Source of the DNA: G039954875 sp039954875
GTDB taxonomy: Bacteria; Bacteroidota; Bacteroidia; Flavobacteriales; Blattabacteriaceae
Assembly (NCBI GenBank): GCA_039954875.1
Contig: CP157202.1
Location: 248,001 to 312,000, forward strand
DNA: 64,000 bases
Reading direction: 5' to 3'
Shown: in pieces, positions 48,328 to 57,539 of the stretch
How positions within the stretch are numbered: position 1 is the first letter of the stretch
Layout of the letters: the number at the start of each line of letters is the position of its first letter
The notes under the pieces: generated by a model
Databases searched by the model: none
The model's input: only the letters and a program-made list of their open reading frames with translations
Told to the model about the DNA's origin: nothing
Program-made: the position numbers and the translations under genes

Positions 48328-49170
48328 TTATGTATGTACTTTGGATTGGTCCGGCTTTTCTATTCCATATAGAGTCCAAGTCCGTTTTTGTTGAGACGTT
48401 TCCTTACGGATTGCTTTGTTTTTGACAAGGTCTTTTTTATTGATATAGCTTCTACTGTGTTCGAGATGAATACAGATAGTACTATATCTGATCTGCTTCC
48501 CTTTGATACCCAGATTTTCCAATCTCTCGCCTAACTCACGGTCTTCGCCTCCATAAGTCATCCTTTCGTCAAAACCATTTACCTTTAGAAGGTCTTTTTT
48601 CCAACCAGAAGCATTATGACCATTCCACGTAGCTTTGGTTGGAGTAAAGGTGTTGAGCAGCCAAGCTTTCCAGATAGAACGGCTGAGTTTGTTGTTTTTG
48701 AATGAATTTAAAAGTCCATGTTCCTTGAGCCATTTCAGATCAAAGCAGCGTCTTGTGAGGATATCTCCTTTTGAAATGTTTTGCGAGAGTTGTAAGGTCA
48801 ACTTGTGATATCCACCTGAGAGGAAACGTCCGAATGTCCTAAACTGATGATGAACAGATAAAAAATCTTCCCTTGGAATACAATCTCCATCACTGAAGAC
48901 TAAGTATTCGGCCTTTGCTCGAACGATCGCTTGGTTCATGATACGCGTCTTTCGAAAACCTTGGTCTTTTTGCCATACATGGGTGATTGGGTAGGAGATT
49001 TGCTTTTTCATACGTGCTATGAGTCGGAAAGTCCTTTCGTCAGAACCGTCATCGGCGATTATCATCTCAAAAGAACGCAAGATCTGAGTATGGTACCCAA
49101 AAAGGACTTTCTCAAGCCATTCAGGGGTATTGTACGTGGTGAGGATCACTGAAATTTTTGGAATCTTCAT
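48328..49170 (-). CDS. Family 2 glycosyltransferase (GT-A)
   Basis: 280 residues. The N-terminal ISVILTTYNTPEWLEKVL and a DDGSDERT block form the nucleotide-binding part. A FSDGDCIPREDF stretch contains the DxD-type metal motif (about 92-98). A C-terminal acceptor domain (Glyco_transf_7C-like) has NASGWKKDLLKVNGFDERMTYG, GGEDRELGERL and a HLEHSRSY end. ATG at 49170; a -7 element lies upstream. It is a paralogue of the gene at 50135 (same DQGFR and GDC blocks). Likely in LPS or capsule sugar assembly; acceptor unknown. Confidence 0.88.
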   Translation of the reverse strand: MKIPKISVILTTYNTPEWLEKVLFGYHTQILRSFEMIIADDGSDERTFRLIARMKKQISYPITHVWQKDQGFRKTRIMNQAIVRAKAEYLVFSDGDCIPREDFLSVHHQFRTFGRFLSGGYHKLTLQLSQNISKGDILTRRCFDLKWLKEHGLLNSFKNNKLSRSIWKAWLLNTFTPTKATWNGHNASGWKKDLLKVNGFDERMTYGGEDRELGERLENLGIKGKQIRYSTICIHLEHSRSYINKKDLVKNKAIRKETSQQKRTWTLYGIEKPDQSKVHT

Positions 49171-49210
49171 AGTATCAGCTTTAGTGTTGACTGTTTCAAG
49201 ACCGTAAAGG

Positions 49211-49218
49211 CAAAGTTA
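49211..49218 (-). promoter_or_regulatory. Candidate -7 promoter element (TAACTTTG) for the minus-strand GT2 gene
   Basis: Minus-strand TAnnTTTG match about 40 bases before the ATG at 49170; divergent from the plus-strand element at 49260. Confidence 0.5.
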
Positions 49219-49259
49219 ATCCCCATAATGTAAATTTGGATTGTGTCCTCACGATAGTT

Positions 49260-49267
49260 TACATTTG
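49260..49267 (+). promoter_or_regulatory. Candidate -7 promoter element (TACATTTG) for the plus-strand GT2 gene
   Basis: TAnnTTTG match 27 bases before the ATG at 49295. A second match, TAAATTTG, occurs at 49231-49238. Confidence 0.5.
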
Positions 49268-49294
49268 CGTCAACATCCCAATGATGTTTTGCTG

Positions 49295-50095
49295 ATGCAT
49301 CCAAACCTTATCCATCAGGAACGTCCCCAGTCGGATTGTCCACCGTTGAGTGCCTTACTCATCACCTACAATGAAGAAAGAAACATAAAAGATTTTCTCG
49401 AGAACATTTCCTTTGCTGATGAAATCATCGTTGTAGATGCTTACAGTACCGATAAGACGGTAGAGATTGCCCGGACTTTTCCCAAAATACAGATCTATCA
49501 GCGGAGGTTTGATGATTTTCCTTCTCAAAAGAACTATGTGCTCAACTTAGCTGCACATGAGTGGATATTGTTCTGTGATGCAGACGAACGCCTGAATGAA
49601 AACTTGAAAGAGGAGATTTTTCAAACGATATCACAACAGGATGCTCATGATGCTTATCACATAAATATAAGATTTTATTTCATGAATAAGATCTTGTTTT
49701 ACAGCGGGTTTCAAAATGATAAATCGATCAGGTTGTTTAAGAAGACATGTTGTCGCTACGATCCGCATAGACACGTCCATGAGATAGTTAGTTATGAAGG
49801 TACAGTTGGAAAATTGAAAAACCCATTAGCACACTATACTTATGCATCTTGGGATCAATACAACCAAAAGCTCGTCCGATATGCCCACCTTCAATCCGAA
49901 GAACTTTTTGCAAAAGGAGTACGGCCTAACGCGTTTCACTTTTTTTTCAAACCGTGGTATCGTTTTTTTGACCATTATATCCTCAAGCTGGGTATCTTAG
50001 ACGGTTGGGAAGGATTTTTCATCTCTTGTCTTTGCGCATTTTACGTTTTTAGACGATATGTCTTTTTATGGATGAAATATAGGGGAATCCATTGA
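49295..50095 (+). CDS. Family 2 glycosyltransferase, KdtX/WaaE-like
   Basis: 266 residues. LSALLITYNEERNIKDFLEN, FADEIIVVDAYSTDKTVEIA, FPSQKNYVLNLA and WILFCDADERL (DxD-like) form the GT-A fold. The pattern matches the WaaE/KdtX group that adds a sugar to the LPS inner core. The C-terminus carries hydrophobic and basic stretches (KPWYRFFDHYILKLGI), often membrane-associated. The start is ATG at 49295; an earlier TTG at 49241 lies before the closer promoter element. Retained beside the dead heptosyltransferase. Confidence 0.85.
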   Translation: MHPNLIHQERPQSDCPPLSALLITYNEERNIKDFLENISFADEIIVVDAYSTDKTVEIARTFPKIQIYQRRFDDFPSQKNYVLNLAAHEWILFCDADERLNENLKEEIFQTISQQDAHDAYHINIRFYFMNKILFYSGFQNDKSIRLFKKTCCRYDPHRHVHEIVSYEGTVGKLKNPLAHYTYASWDQYNQKLVRYAHLQSEELFAKGVRPNAFHFFFKPWYRFFDHYILKLGILDGWEGFFISCLCAFYVFRRYVFLWMKYRGIH

Positions 50096-50134
50096 TATCT
50101 GGGTATTGGTGAAGAACACAAAATTTATAATACA

Positions 50135-51001
50135 ATGACTACGATATCTTTGGTTATATCTACATACAATTGGCCGGAAGCACTTGAGCACGTTCTTTTA
50201 AGCGCTTTTGAGCAAAGCATACCACCTGTAGATATCATCGTAGCTGATGATGGTTCTGAATCTGAAACACGACGTTTGATCGAAAGATTTCAAAATAAAT
50301 CACCTATACCTTTAAAACACGTATGGCATGAAGACCAAGGTTTTCGTAGGACGATTATCCTAAATAAAGCCATCAGAAATGCTGCGGGTGAATATATTGT
50401 ACAAACAGATGGTGATTGTATCCTCTCGAGACGATTCATCAAAGACCACTTGACCATGGCAAAGCCGGGTTTGTTTTTGTATGGTACTCGTGTAAATGTT
50501 CCTAAAAATCTTTTTAATGAACGAATTAAGCAGGAAGAAAAGTTTCATGTCAGACTTTTTGATCGAGGTATAAGAAATCGTTATAGATCGTTCTATTGGC
50601 CGGATTACGCCTTGAGGTGGGCATGGATAGAAGATTTTTTTTTAAATAGTCGTTCCCAATCCCTCCTCCCTTATACGATAAGTGGCTGTAATATGTCTTT
50701 CTGGGAAATGGATTTTTTTGAAGTAAATGGTTATAATGAAGAGATTACTGGTTGGGGCTTTGAAGACAGCGAACTAGCCCTCCGTTTTTTACACAAAGGT
50801 TTGAAAAGTCAGAGGCTCAAATTTCAAGCTATTCTCTATCATATCGATCACGGAGCAAATTTTAAGAAGGAGACCCATGCCCTAATCGAAAAAAATAGAC
50901 AAATCTTCCAACATACTTTGCAACACAAGATGATCCGCTGTCGCAACGGTCTTTGCCAAGGATTGGATCAAACGCCTCATACGAATCATTTAAACAATTG
51001 A
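50135..51001 (+). CDS. Family 2 glycosyltransferase, paralogue of 48328-49170
   Basis: 288 residues. N-terminal ISLVISTYNWPEALEHVL and IVADDGSESETRRL, a DQGFRRTIILNKAI block and QTDGDCILSRRF with the metal motif (about 95-97), then NMSFWEMDFFEVNGYNEE, GWGFEDSELALRFL and LYHIDHG. These C-terminal blocks match the paralogue at 48328 (minus). It begins 39 bases after the KdtX-like gene and has no -7 match of its own, so is likely cotranscribed. Acceptor unknown; LPS is the best guess. Confidence 0.88.
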   Translation: MTTISLVISTYNWPEALEHVLLSAFEQSIPPVDIIVADDGSESETRRLIERFQNKSPIPLKHVWHEDQGFRRTIILNKAIRNAAGEYIVQTDGDCILSRRFIKDHLTMAKPGLFLYGTRVNVPKNLFNERIKQEEKFHVRLFDRGIRNRYRSFYWPDYALRWAWIEDFFLNSRSQSLLPYTISGCNMSFWEMDFFEVNGYNEEITGWGFEDSELALRFLHKGLKSQRLKFQAILYHIDHGANFKKETHALIEKNRQIFQHTLQHKMIRCRNGLCQGLDQTPHTNHLNN

Positions 51002-51006
51002 TAGAT

Positions 51007-51573
51007 ATGGACGTTTCACAAGAGATAGAAAAAAGTGTCAGAACCTTACAAGAAGGAAAAGTTTTGCTCTATCCTACCGACACCGTATGGGGCATTGGTT
51101 GTGACGCCACTCAAGACCAAACTGTACAAAATATCTATCGGATCAAGCGACGAGATATTTCCAAAGCAATGATCGTATTGGTAGAAAGCCCCGAACGCTT
51201 ATCTGGATTGGTAGAGGTACCCAAAGTTGCTTGGAGATTAATATATCGGGCTGAAAAACCTCTTACCATCATATATGAAAACCCTCAAGGAGTAGCCCCT
51301 AACCTTTGCGCAAAAGGTCGAACCTTAGCTATACGTCTGACTAAAGATCATTTTTGTAAAACCCTAATAAAAGCCATTAATAAGCCCCTTGTCTCTACCT
51401 CAGCCAATCGTTCAGGAAACCGAACGCCTCTATCCTTTGATCAAATTGAGCCCGGTCTTTTGGACGAGATAGATTATGCTGTAAATTTGCGGCGAAAAAA
51501 AAATGCACATTATAAAGGCTCTTCTGTGGTGAAATTTTCTCCGGACGGAGAAGTGCAAGTGCTGCGCAAATGA
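51007..51573 (+). CDS. tsaC: Threonylcarbamoyl-AMP synthase (TsaC/Sua5 family)
   Basis: Makes threonylcarbamoyl-AMP from threonine, bicarbonate and ATP for tRNA t6A. 188 residues, short single-domain YrdC/TsaC form. LLYPTDTVWGIGCDAT, IKRRDISKAMIVLVES, LTIIYENPQGVAP, LAIRLTKDHF, PLVSTSANRSGN are visible. The ATG at 51007 gives the family N-terminus. It overlaps the next gene by four bases and completes the tsaE (20028) step, while a YciO-type paralogue at 18075 is dead. Confidence 0.93.
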   Translation: MDVSQEIEKSVRTLQEGKVLLYPTDTVWGIGCDATQDQTVQNIYRIKRRDISKAMIVLVESPERLSGLVEVPKVAWRLIYRAEKPLTIIYENPQGVAPNLCAKGRTLAIRLTKDHFCKTLIKAINKPLVSTSANRSGNRTPLSFDQIEPGLLDEIDYAVNLRRKKNAHYKGSSVVKFSPDGEVQVLRK

Positions 51574-52985
51574 GACCTATGGGTTTGAGTCAAACCGTTC
51601 ATCAAAAGATATTTCAGATTATCAGTCATTCTGCTCAAGAAATTCAACAGGATTGTTATGTTATCGGAGGTTATGTGAGGGATTTTTTACTCGGTGAAAA
51701 AACTTATAAAGACATCGATATCGTCACCGTGGGGGAGGGTATTCGACTGGCAAAACAAGTCGCTCAAAACATCCAACCACATCCCAGGGTTAATGTATTT
51801 AAACGTTTTGGCACAGCTATGTTACAATATAAAGACCAAGAAATCGAATTCGTCGGTGCCCGAAAAGAATCTTATCGTCCTTATAGTCGTAAACCCATAG
51901 TAGAAAACGGCACCTTAGAAGACGATCAAAACCGGCGGGATTTTACTATTAATGCGCTAGCTATAAGCTTAAATAGGAATGATTATGGCCAATTGATTGA
52001 TCCTTTTGACGGATCAAGCGATTTAAAAAAGAAGATTATACGGACGCCTATGGATCCAGATATGACCTATTCAGATGATCCATTACGTATGCTACGTGCC
52101 ATACGTTTTGCCACACAATTGAAGTTTACTATCGAGACGGCTTCCTTCCGATCTATTCAACATAACAAAGATCGCATCCATATCGTTTCAATGGAGCGTA
52201 TCATGGACGAGTTTAATAAAATACTCCTCGCCGAACTCCCCTCTGTAGGGCTTCGTCTGCTCTATGAGACCGGTTTGCTTTCGATAATCTTACCTGAACT
52301 TACAGCCCTTCAAGGTATAGAAGAAAAAGAAGGCCATACGCACAAAGATATTTTTTTTCACACATTAGAAGTAGTGGACAATATCAGTCGAAAGACCGAT
52401 GCTCTTTGGCTCAGATGGGCTGCATTACTTCACGATATCGGAAAAGCCTCAACGAAAAAATATTCCCCAAGGATTGGATGGACGTTTCATTCTCACGAAT
52501 TCGTAGGTGCTAAAATGATCCCTCAGGTATTTCAACGTTTAAAATTACCAATGGGTCCCTCAATGAAATACGTTCAAAAAATTGTACAACATAATTCACG
52601 ACCCATTGCCTTAGTCAGCGATGAAGCCACTGACTCGGCCATACGTAGACTGTTATTTGACGCTGGAAACAATCTCGAAGATCTGATGATGCTTTGTGAT
52701 GCTGATATCACTACAAAAAATCCGGAGAAACAACGTCGATATAAAAATAACTTTTCCCTAGTGACTGTTAAGCTCAAACAACTTGAAGAAAAAGACCGCA
52801 TCCGCAACTGGCAACCACCCATTTCAGGAAAAGACATCATGAATGCTTTTGATCTGGCACCATGTAAGCAAGTAGGCATCATAAAGAATGCACTCAAAGA
52901 AGCTATTTTAGATGGAGAAATACCAAATGAATATCATTCAGCCTATATCTTCATGCTGGAAAAAGGAAAAGAGCTAGGACTATAA
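51570..52985 (+). CDS. cca: tRNA nucleotidyltransferase / CCA-adding enzyme with HD domain
   Basis: Adds or repairs CCA at tRNA 3' ends (class II polymerase-beta fold). 471 residues. VIGGYVRDFLLGEKTYKDIDIV with the catalytic GG-DxD, RRDFTINALAI, a SDDPLRMLRAIRFAT neck and a C-terminal HD metal-binding domain with WAALLHDIGK and the later H..HEF. ATGA overlap with tsaC. The HD domain suggests extra phosphohydrolase activity, as in many bacterial enzymes. Intact. Confidence 0.94.
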   Translation: MRPMGLSQTVHQKIFQIISHSAQEIQQDCYVIGGYVRDFLLGEKTYKDIDIVTVGEGIRLAKQVAQNIQPHPRVNVFKRFGTAMLQYKDQEIEFVGARKESYRPYSRKPIVENGTLEDDQNRRDFTINALAISLNRNDYGQLIDPFDGSSDLKKKIIRTPMDPDMTYSDDPLRMLRAIRFATQLKFTIETASFRSIQHNKDRIHIVSMERIMDEFNKILLAELPSVGLRLLYETGLLSIILPELTALQGIEEKEGHTHKDIFFHTLEVVDNISRKTDALWLRWAALLHDIGKASTKKYSPRIGWTFHSHEFVGAKMIPQVFQRLKLPMGPSMKYVQKIVQHNSRPIALVSDEATDSAIRRLLFDAGNNLEDLMMLCDADITTKNPEKQRRYKNNFSLVTVKLKQLEEKDRIRNWQPPISGKDIMNAFDLAPCKQVGIIKNALKEAILDGEIPNEYHSAYIFMLEKGKELGL

Positions 52986-53020
52986 TAAAAGAAAGAACCA
53001 AACTTGCTTATATTTTAACA

Positions 53021-53542
53021 ATGATTTATAAAATTAGGATAACATTTAATTCGGAAGAAAATGTTTTTTCGAGACATCGAAATCAAGGGTGATCATACCC
53101 TATGGGATCTATATAAAGAGATCAAAAACATCTTCTGTCTATCTAATAATGAGTTAGCTTCATTTTTTCATGTGGACGAAGAATGGAGGCAATTGCAAGA
53201 AATATTTTTAGAGGACATGACAAGAAGACACTTCCGGAGTGACCATGGCTAGTACAAATGTCAAAAAAGCCTTCTCCAAAAAAGAATGCTAAGTTGCTAT
53301 ATGTGTATGATTTCTTACACATGTGGACCTTTTTTGTAGAACTCCTGCAAATAGAGAATAAAAAGTCGGAATCAAATTATCCTTTGACCATATGTCGTCA
53401 TGGTCAAGTTACATTGAAAATATCTTCCAAAAAATTGGCAATGAAAGATCAAGATGAATTTCTTATTTATCAAGAAGACAAGATAGGGCAAATGTTTGGA
53501 GGCCTTGAGACAGAAGAGTTCAAAGAAGGGTATTATGAATAA
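53021..53542 (+). pseudogene. Frameshifted pRiA4b ORF-3-like / IS1096-passenger-like protein
   Basis: The family (about 160-180 residues in Bacteroidota) is recognisable in three frames. MIYKIRITFNSEENVF starts at 53021. FRDIEIKGDHTLWDLYKEI and SNNELASFFHVDEEWR run from 53061, and AKLLYVYDFLHMWTFFVELLQI runs from 53258 to the end. The first break is a T6 run at 53063-53068 (five Ts would restore the frame). A further break lies near 53240, where coding traces from a third frame appear. No function is known for the family in this context. Just overlaps the nrnA start. Confidence 0.72.
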
Positions 53543-54578
53543 GATCAAAATATGTTTTGACGATCTGAGGAAAGTACTTCGTGGATCACAAAAGAGAATT
53601 ACCCTAGTGCCACACAAAAATCCTGACGGAGATGCCATAGGCTCCTCTTTAGGGATGTTTCTTTATCTCAAAAAAATTGGGCACGACGTTTGTTTAATTT
53701 CTCCAACAGACTATCCTGAATTTTTGAAATGGTTACCTAGCAGCGAGGAAATAATACTTTTCTCAAAAGACACTAAAACCTTCGTAGAAATACGGATAGA
53801 GCATTCGGATTATTTATTTATCATAGATTTTAATGTTCTTTCAAGAATGGCCCCACTTGATCCGCTTTTGCACACTGCTCAAGCGATCAAAGTTTTGATC
53901 GATCACCACATAGACCCTATGCTATTTGATCTCATATTTTCCGATCCGATAGCCCCAGCCACCGCAGTACTCATATTTAAATTCATCGAACAAATGGGCC
54001 ACTTGGATTATATCGACCAACAAATAGCCACTTGCTTATATACAGGTATAGTTACTGATACAGGTTCCTTCCGCTTTCCTTCGGTCACACCCGAGACCCA
54101 TCGTATTGCCGCCAAACTACTCGAGAAGGGCGTGGATATAGCCTATATAAATACCCGGTTGTATGGTATACACAGTGAGCACCGTATGAACTTTTTGGGT
54201 AAAACATTGCAAAATCTAAAAATCCTACCCACTTATCGTACAGCCTATATGGTCATCAGTGCCTCGAATCTAAGCACTTATCAATATAGACGTGGTGATA
54301 CTGAAGGCTTCGTGAATTACGGCCTAGATATCAAAGATATCGTTTTTTCTGTAATATTCATTGAAGAGTTTGAAGAGGGACCTATTAGAATATCATTCCG
54401 ATCAAGAGGGGATTTTGACGTCAATGCTTTTGCTAAAGATCACTTTCAAGGTGGAGGACATAAGAATGCTGCCGGTGGTAAATCAGATGGAAATTTGACA
54501 GAGACGACACAACTCTTTTTAGATATTTTACCAAGCTATGAACATATTCTTAGTAAGGATATAATTTCTTACCGATAA
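53535..54578 (+). CDS. nrnA: DHH/DHHA1 phosphoesterase, bifunctional oligoribonuclease and PAP phosphatase NrnA
   Basis: Degrades short RNA oligomers and dephosphorylates 3'-phosphoadenosine 5'-phosphate. 347 residues. DHH domain with PHKNPDGDAIGSS (about 27-39), LFIIDFN, LIDHHID (DHH) and TDTGSFRFPSVT. DHHA1 domain with SFRSRGDFDVN and FQGGGHKNAAGGK. ATG at 53535 overlaps the end of the preceding pseudogene. A dead GldI-like gene follows, as in other Bacteroidota. Confidence 0.93.
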   Translation: MNKIKICFDDLRKVLRGSQKRITLVPHKNPDGDAIGSSLGMFLYLKKIGHDVCLISPTDYPEFLKWLPSSEEIILFSKDTKTFVEIRIEHSDYLFIIDFNVLSRMAPLDPLLHTAQAIKVLIDHHIDPMLFDLIFSDPIAPATAVLIFKFIEQMGHLDYIDQQIATCLYTGIVTDTGSFRFPSVTPETHRIAAKLLEKGVDIAYINTRLYGIHSEHRMNFLGKTLQNLKILPTYRTAYMVISASNLSTYQYRRGDTEGFVNYGLDIKDIVFSVIFIEEFEEGPIRISFRSRGDFDVNAFAKDHFQGGGHKNAAGGKSDGNLTETTQLFLDILPSYEHILSKDIISYR

Positions 54579-54639
54579 TCATTGCTTGTTGTGTGTTTTA
54601 TTACATTTGGAAGTATGAAAAATCTTCCGTGTAGATACC

Positions 54640-55110
54640 TATACAAACATACCAAGAAAATTTTCACAGGTCCTCGACCAAGTGTTATAGTCAACTACAT
54701 CACTAAGAAGTACAATATATCGAGACTTATATCCGTAAATATCTGACCAAGAAATACCATAAAACTGCTCCTGGGTTTTGGATATATCGTCTCCAAAACC
54801 ATATACTTGATGAAAAACGATGCTTATTATGGGGATGAAATTTACTTCCCCTATTCGATACACAACTTCGATGGGTAAAAAATCTATCGAGAAGACGATA
54901 TGGGTTTGCAAAAGATTCGTATGGACAAAGAGCCTATTATCCGAAGAATAAACCTTGAAAATGATTTGTGAAGGTAAAAATTGCGAGTTGTTTTTACTAT
55001 TTTTCTATGCTTATGGTACCTCGGGTGATAGAAATAATATCTCACCCAATCAATCCATCATCATACAACTCAAACGACTTAAAAAAACTTCAATATGATT
55101 AAACCGTTCA
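54640..55110 (+). pseudogene. Decayed FKBP-type PPIase resembling GldI
   Basis: Fragments: TKKYNISRLI and a TIYLMKNDAYYGDEIYFPYSIHN region, DMGLQKIRMDKEPIIRR, INLENDL...KNCELFLLFFYAYGTSGD and NISPNQSIIIQLK. The AYG.GD..I.PN block is the FKBP active-site end. Placement right after nrnA matches GldI of gliding Bacteroidota. Broken by stops and frameshifts. Confidence 0.62.
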
Positions 55111-55169
55111 GTACCTTTACCGTTTTGCAATGATAACCCTCTCATATAGAAGCTTAGAAATCATGATAA

Positions 55170-56090
55170 GACAAGGAAATTTATAAATATTTAAATAACG
55201 GACTTTATGCCTATATATACGAGTAAAGGCGATATATTGTACTCCTCTATGTACAAAAGATTCCAATGACCAGGGACGTCTTTTTTATGATGGACTTATA
55301 TTCCATTGTATTATCAAAATTTCATGATTCAAGTCGGGTATCCTCAAGAATATGGTAGGGGGAGGGCTTGGATATCAATTTCCTACAGAAATATATGAAA
55401 GCTTGAAGCATGATAAAAAAGGTATTTTATCAATGGCCAATGCAGGGCAGGGGATACCAATGGTAATCAGTTTTTTATAATATACAGAGAGACAACACCT
55501 TGGCTCGATGGAAAATACAATGTTTTTAGCGAAGTTATCAACTGTTTGGATATCATTGACCATATTGCTCTACTGTCAAGACCGGGGGATAGTAGATAAA
55601 CCTTTGGAACTGATCATCATCCAAAAAATAATGATTATCTGCAAAGGCGATACTTACAAAAATTATGATGATGCAGAGATTTTCTAGGATAAAATGAATT
55701 ATTTAAAAAAGACTCAGCAAATAGTCATTGTATGACAGCAAGAAATGAGACTGCTAAGGCACAAAGATTAGTGATGGGTTTTTAAATACCTTATTTTGAA
55801 AGAAGGGGTAGGATCACCACTATATGTTCAGGATATCAAGTTACGGCACACTATACCCTATGGCTGAATAATGGTAAGAAATGGATTCGTCTGATTACAG
55901 AACTAAGCTTTTTAAATTTACCGTAGGGGTAGGACAAGTGATCAAAGATTGGGATCGGTTTTTGCGAGACTTAAAAAAAGGCTTAGAGGCCTATATAATT
56001 ATCCCCCCACAATGAGGCTATGAAAATAAAGAGGGGTAGAAAATCTCATCCCATATGGCATTACCTTGTATTTTGGGATTGAGGTTTTGA
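55170..56090 (+). pseudogene. Decayed two-domain peptidylprolyl isomerase (cyclophilin then FKBP)
   Basis: Cyclophilin pieces: FFMMDLYSIVLSKF (FYDGLIFHRI-like), FMIQVGYPQ, a GILSMANAGQGIP block near 55420-55450 (normally followed by SQFFI) and a DGKYNVF.EVINGLDIIDHIA-like run near 55510-55570. The FKBP domain follows at 55820-56060, with VTAHYTLWLNNGKKW, FTVGVGQVIKDWD and GLEAYIIIPPQ.GYE. Whether this was one gene or two adjacent ones is not certain. Multiple frameshifts and stops. Confidence 0.72.
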
Positions 56091-56700
56091 ATCTACGATA
56101 ATCATAGTGCAATACTTTTACGTTTAATATTTATTGAATTCTATAAACAAGCAATAAGCAACTTGCGTATACTTCTAAGTCTCTCTTGGGGCTTTTATGT
56201 ACTATCTAGCAGTTGTGACTCATCGATCATCTATTTCCTATTGGTTAATGAATAGACGTATACGTCATAAATAGCATCTGATGAGTCCTGTCTGAATCTT
56301 ATTTTTGTGTAAGCTTTTTTGCAATGTGATTGTTCTTAGCTATCTCCAATATCAAAATAAACTATTTATTTTATTTGAATCTATCTATAGCTTTTTGTAT
56401 AAATTCGAGCACTACATAGAGATCGTTTAATATCCGTATCTATGGTGGCATAGTATGAAGGAGAAGCCTAGCCTAGGTATAACTACTGCATAAAATTAAT
56501 GAGATTTTTTATTGTTAACCTCTGTAAAGACAACAAACACTATAGACCTTTTATTTTGTAAACATTTCTTAATAAAATAATTATCCAGCTCTTTATCAGA
56601 ATGTTGATATTAGAAAGTCCTATATTGATCAAAAAAATATACAACCGAATGAGATTTATTGTAGACTATTTATCTTATTTTCACTGGCTGGTGATGTGTT
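56091..56700. other. No gene seen
   Basis: About 600 bases, AT-rich, between the PPIase remnants and the thioredoxin-fold gene. No coding trace that I can name on either strand. Confidence 0.5.
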
Positions 56701-56702
56701 AG

Positions 56703-56728
56703 GATGCCGTCTACACTGAGGCGGCATC
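56703..56728. terminator. Possible terminator hairpin
   Basis: GATGCCGTC (56703-56711) pairs with GGCGGCATC (56720-56728), 9 bp with one G-U and an 8-base loop. Located 30 bases past the stop of the minus-strand thioredoxin-fold gene, but no good U-tract on the minus side; on the plus side it is followed by ATTTCTCTTT. Confidence 0.38.
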
Positions 56729-56757
56729 ATTTCTCTTTAAGCGTAGAGCAATGATCC

Positions 56758-57315
56758 CTATGGTTTCCATTTGATATTGCAACCGATACTAGGTATTTGA
56801 GTATGGGGGACATTTCTGCCTTTTAAAATAGCGTCCAATGCACCCCGGATATCTTTACCCGTTGTAGGTATAACATTGTATGGACGAGAACCATCCAACT
56901 GACCACGATAAACTAACTTTCCTTTCTCATTAAAAATAAAAAAATCCGGAGTACAAACCGCATTATATACTTTAGCCACTTCTTGAGTTTCATCGAAAAG
57001 ATAAGGAAAAGGATAGCCCAATGCTTGTGCGGTTTCTATCATTTTATCAGGTGCATCTTCCGGATAGGCTTCTATATTATTGGAATTGATTGCGATAAAG
57101 GAAACCCCCTCATGTATATAATCTTGACCTAGGCGAACCAGTTCTTTATTCACATGCTTAACAAAGGGACAATGATTACAGATGAACATGATGACGGTAG
57201 TTACATCGGATTGTAACTTTTTGAGCGATTTTTTACTTCCCGATATCGGATCAAGCAATTCAAAATGTTTGATTTCCGTACCCAGAGGAAGCATCTTAGA
57301 GAGTGTAGGTGCCAT
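56758..57315 (-). CDS. Thioredoxin-fold (redoxin/AhpC-TSA-like) protein
   Basis: 185 residues. The fold is seen in TVIMFICNHCPFVKHVN with a CxxC-type motif (CNHC, about 47-50), IAINSNNIEAYPEDAPD, a cis-proline region in YNAVCTPDFFIFNEKGKLVYRG and an IGCNIKWK tail. Related to the TlpA/redoxin group of Bacteroidota. Could be a cytoplasmic thiol-disulfide or peroxide-related protein; no signal peptide is visible. ATG at 57315, preceded by a -7 element at 57364-57371. Confidence 0.87.
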   Translation of the reverse strand: MAPTLSKMLPLGTEIKHFELLDPISGSKKSLKKLQSDVTTVIMFICNHCPFVKHVNKELVRLGQDYIHEGVSFIAINSNNIEAYPEDAPDKMIETAQALGYPFPYLFDETQEVAKVYNAVCTPDFFIFNEKGKLVYRGQLDGSRPYNVIPTTGKDIRGALDAILKGRNVPHTQIPSIGCNIKWKP

Positions 57316-57363
57316 AGTTTATGATTTTTGTTTAAAGGAAATTGGTTGTTACTGCCTACTACA

Positions 57364-57371
57364 CAAATTTA
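57364..57371 (-). promoter_or_regulatory. Candidate -7 promoter element (TAAATTTG) for the thioredoxin-fold gene
   Basis: Minus-strand TAnnTTTG match 48 bases upstream of the ATG. Confidence 0.48.
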
Positions 57372-57539
57372 GTAAATATTGATGCAAGATTTCAAGGGTC
57401 TTTACAGACGTCTTATCTATATATTCTTAATGTTTAGAGCGACCCATCTGTAAATCATGGGATTCGAGATGATCTCTAGCAGTTAAACCTATACAAAGCG
57501 TACTAATCTCCCTACCGTCTTTCTCTTTAAGTAGGTTTC

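Noticed and set aside
53061..53252. Two separate small genes at 53061-53252 and 53258-53542
   Set aside because: Together with an upstream start they form one recognisable protein in three frames, so they are parts of a single pseudogene.
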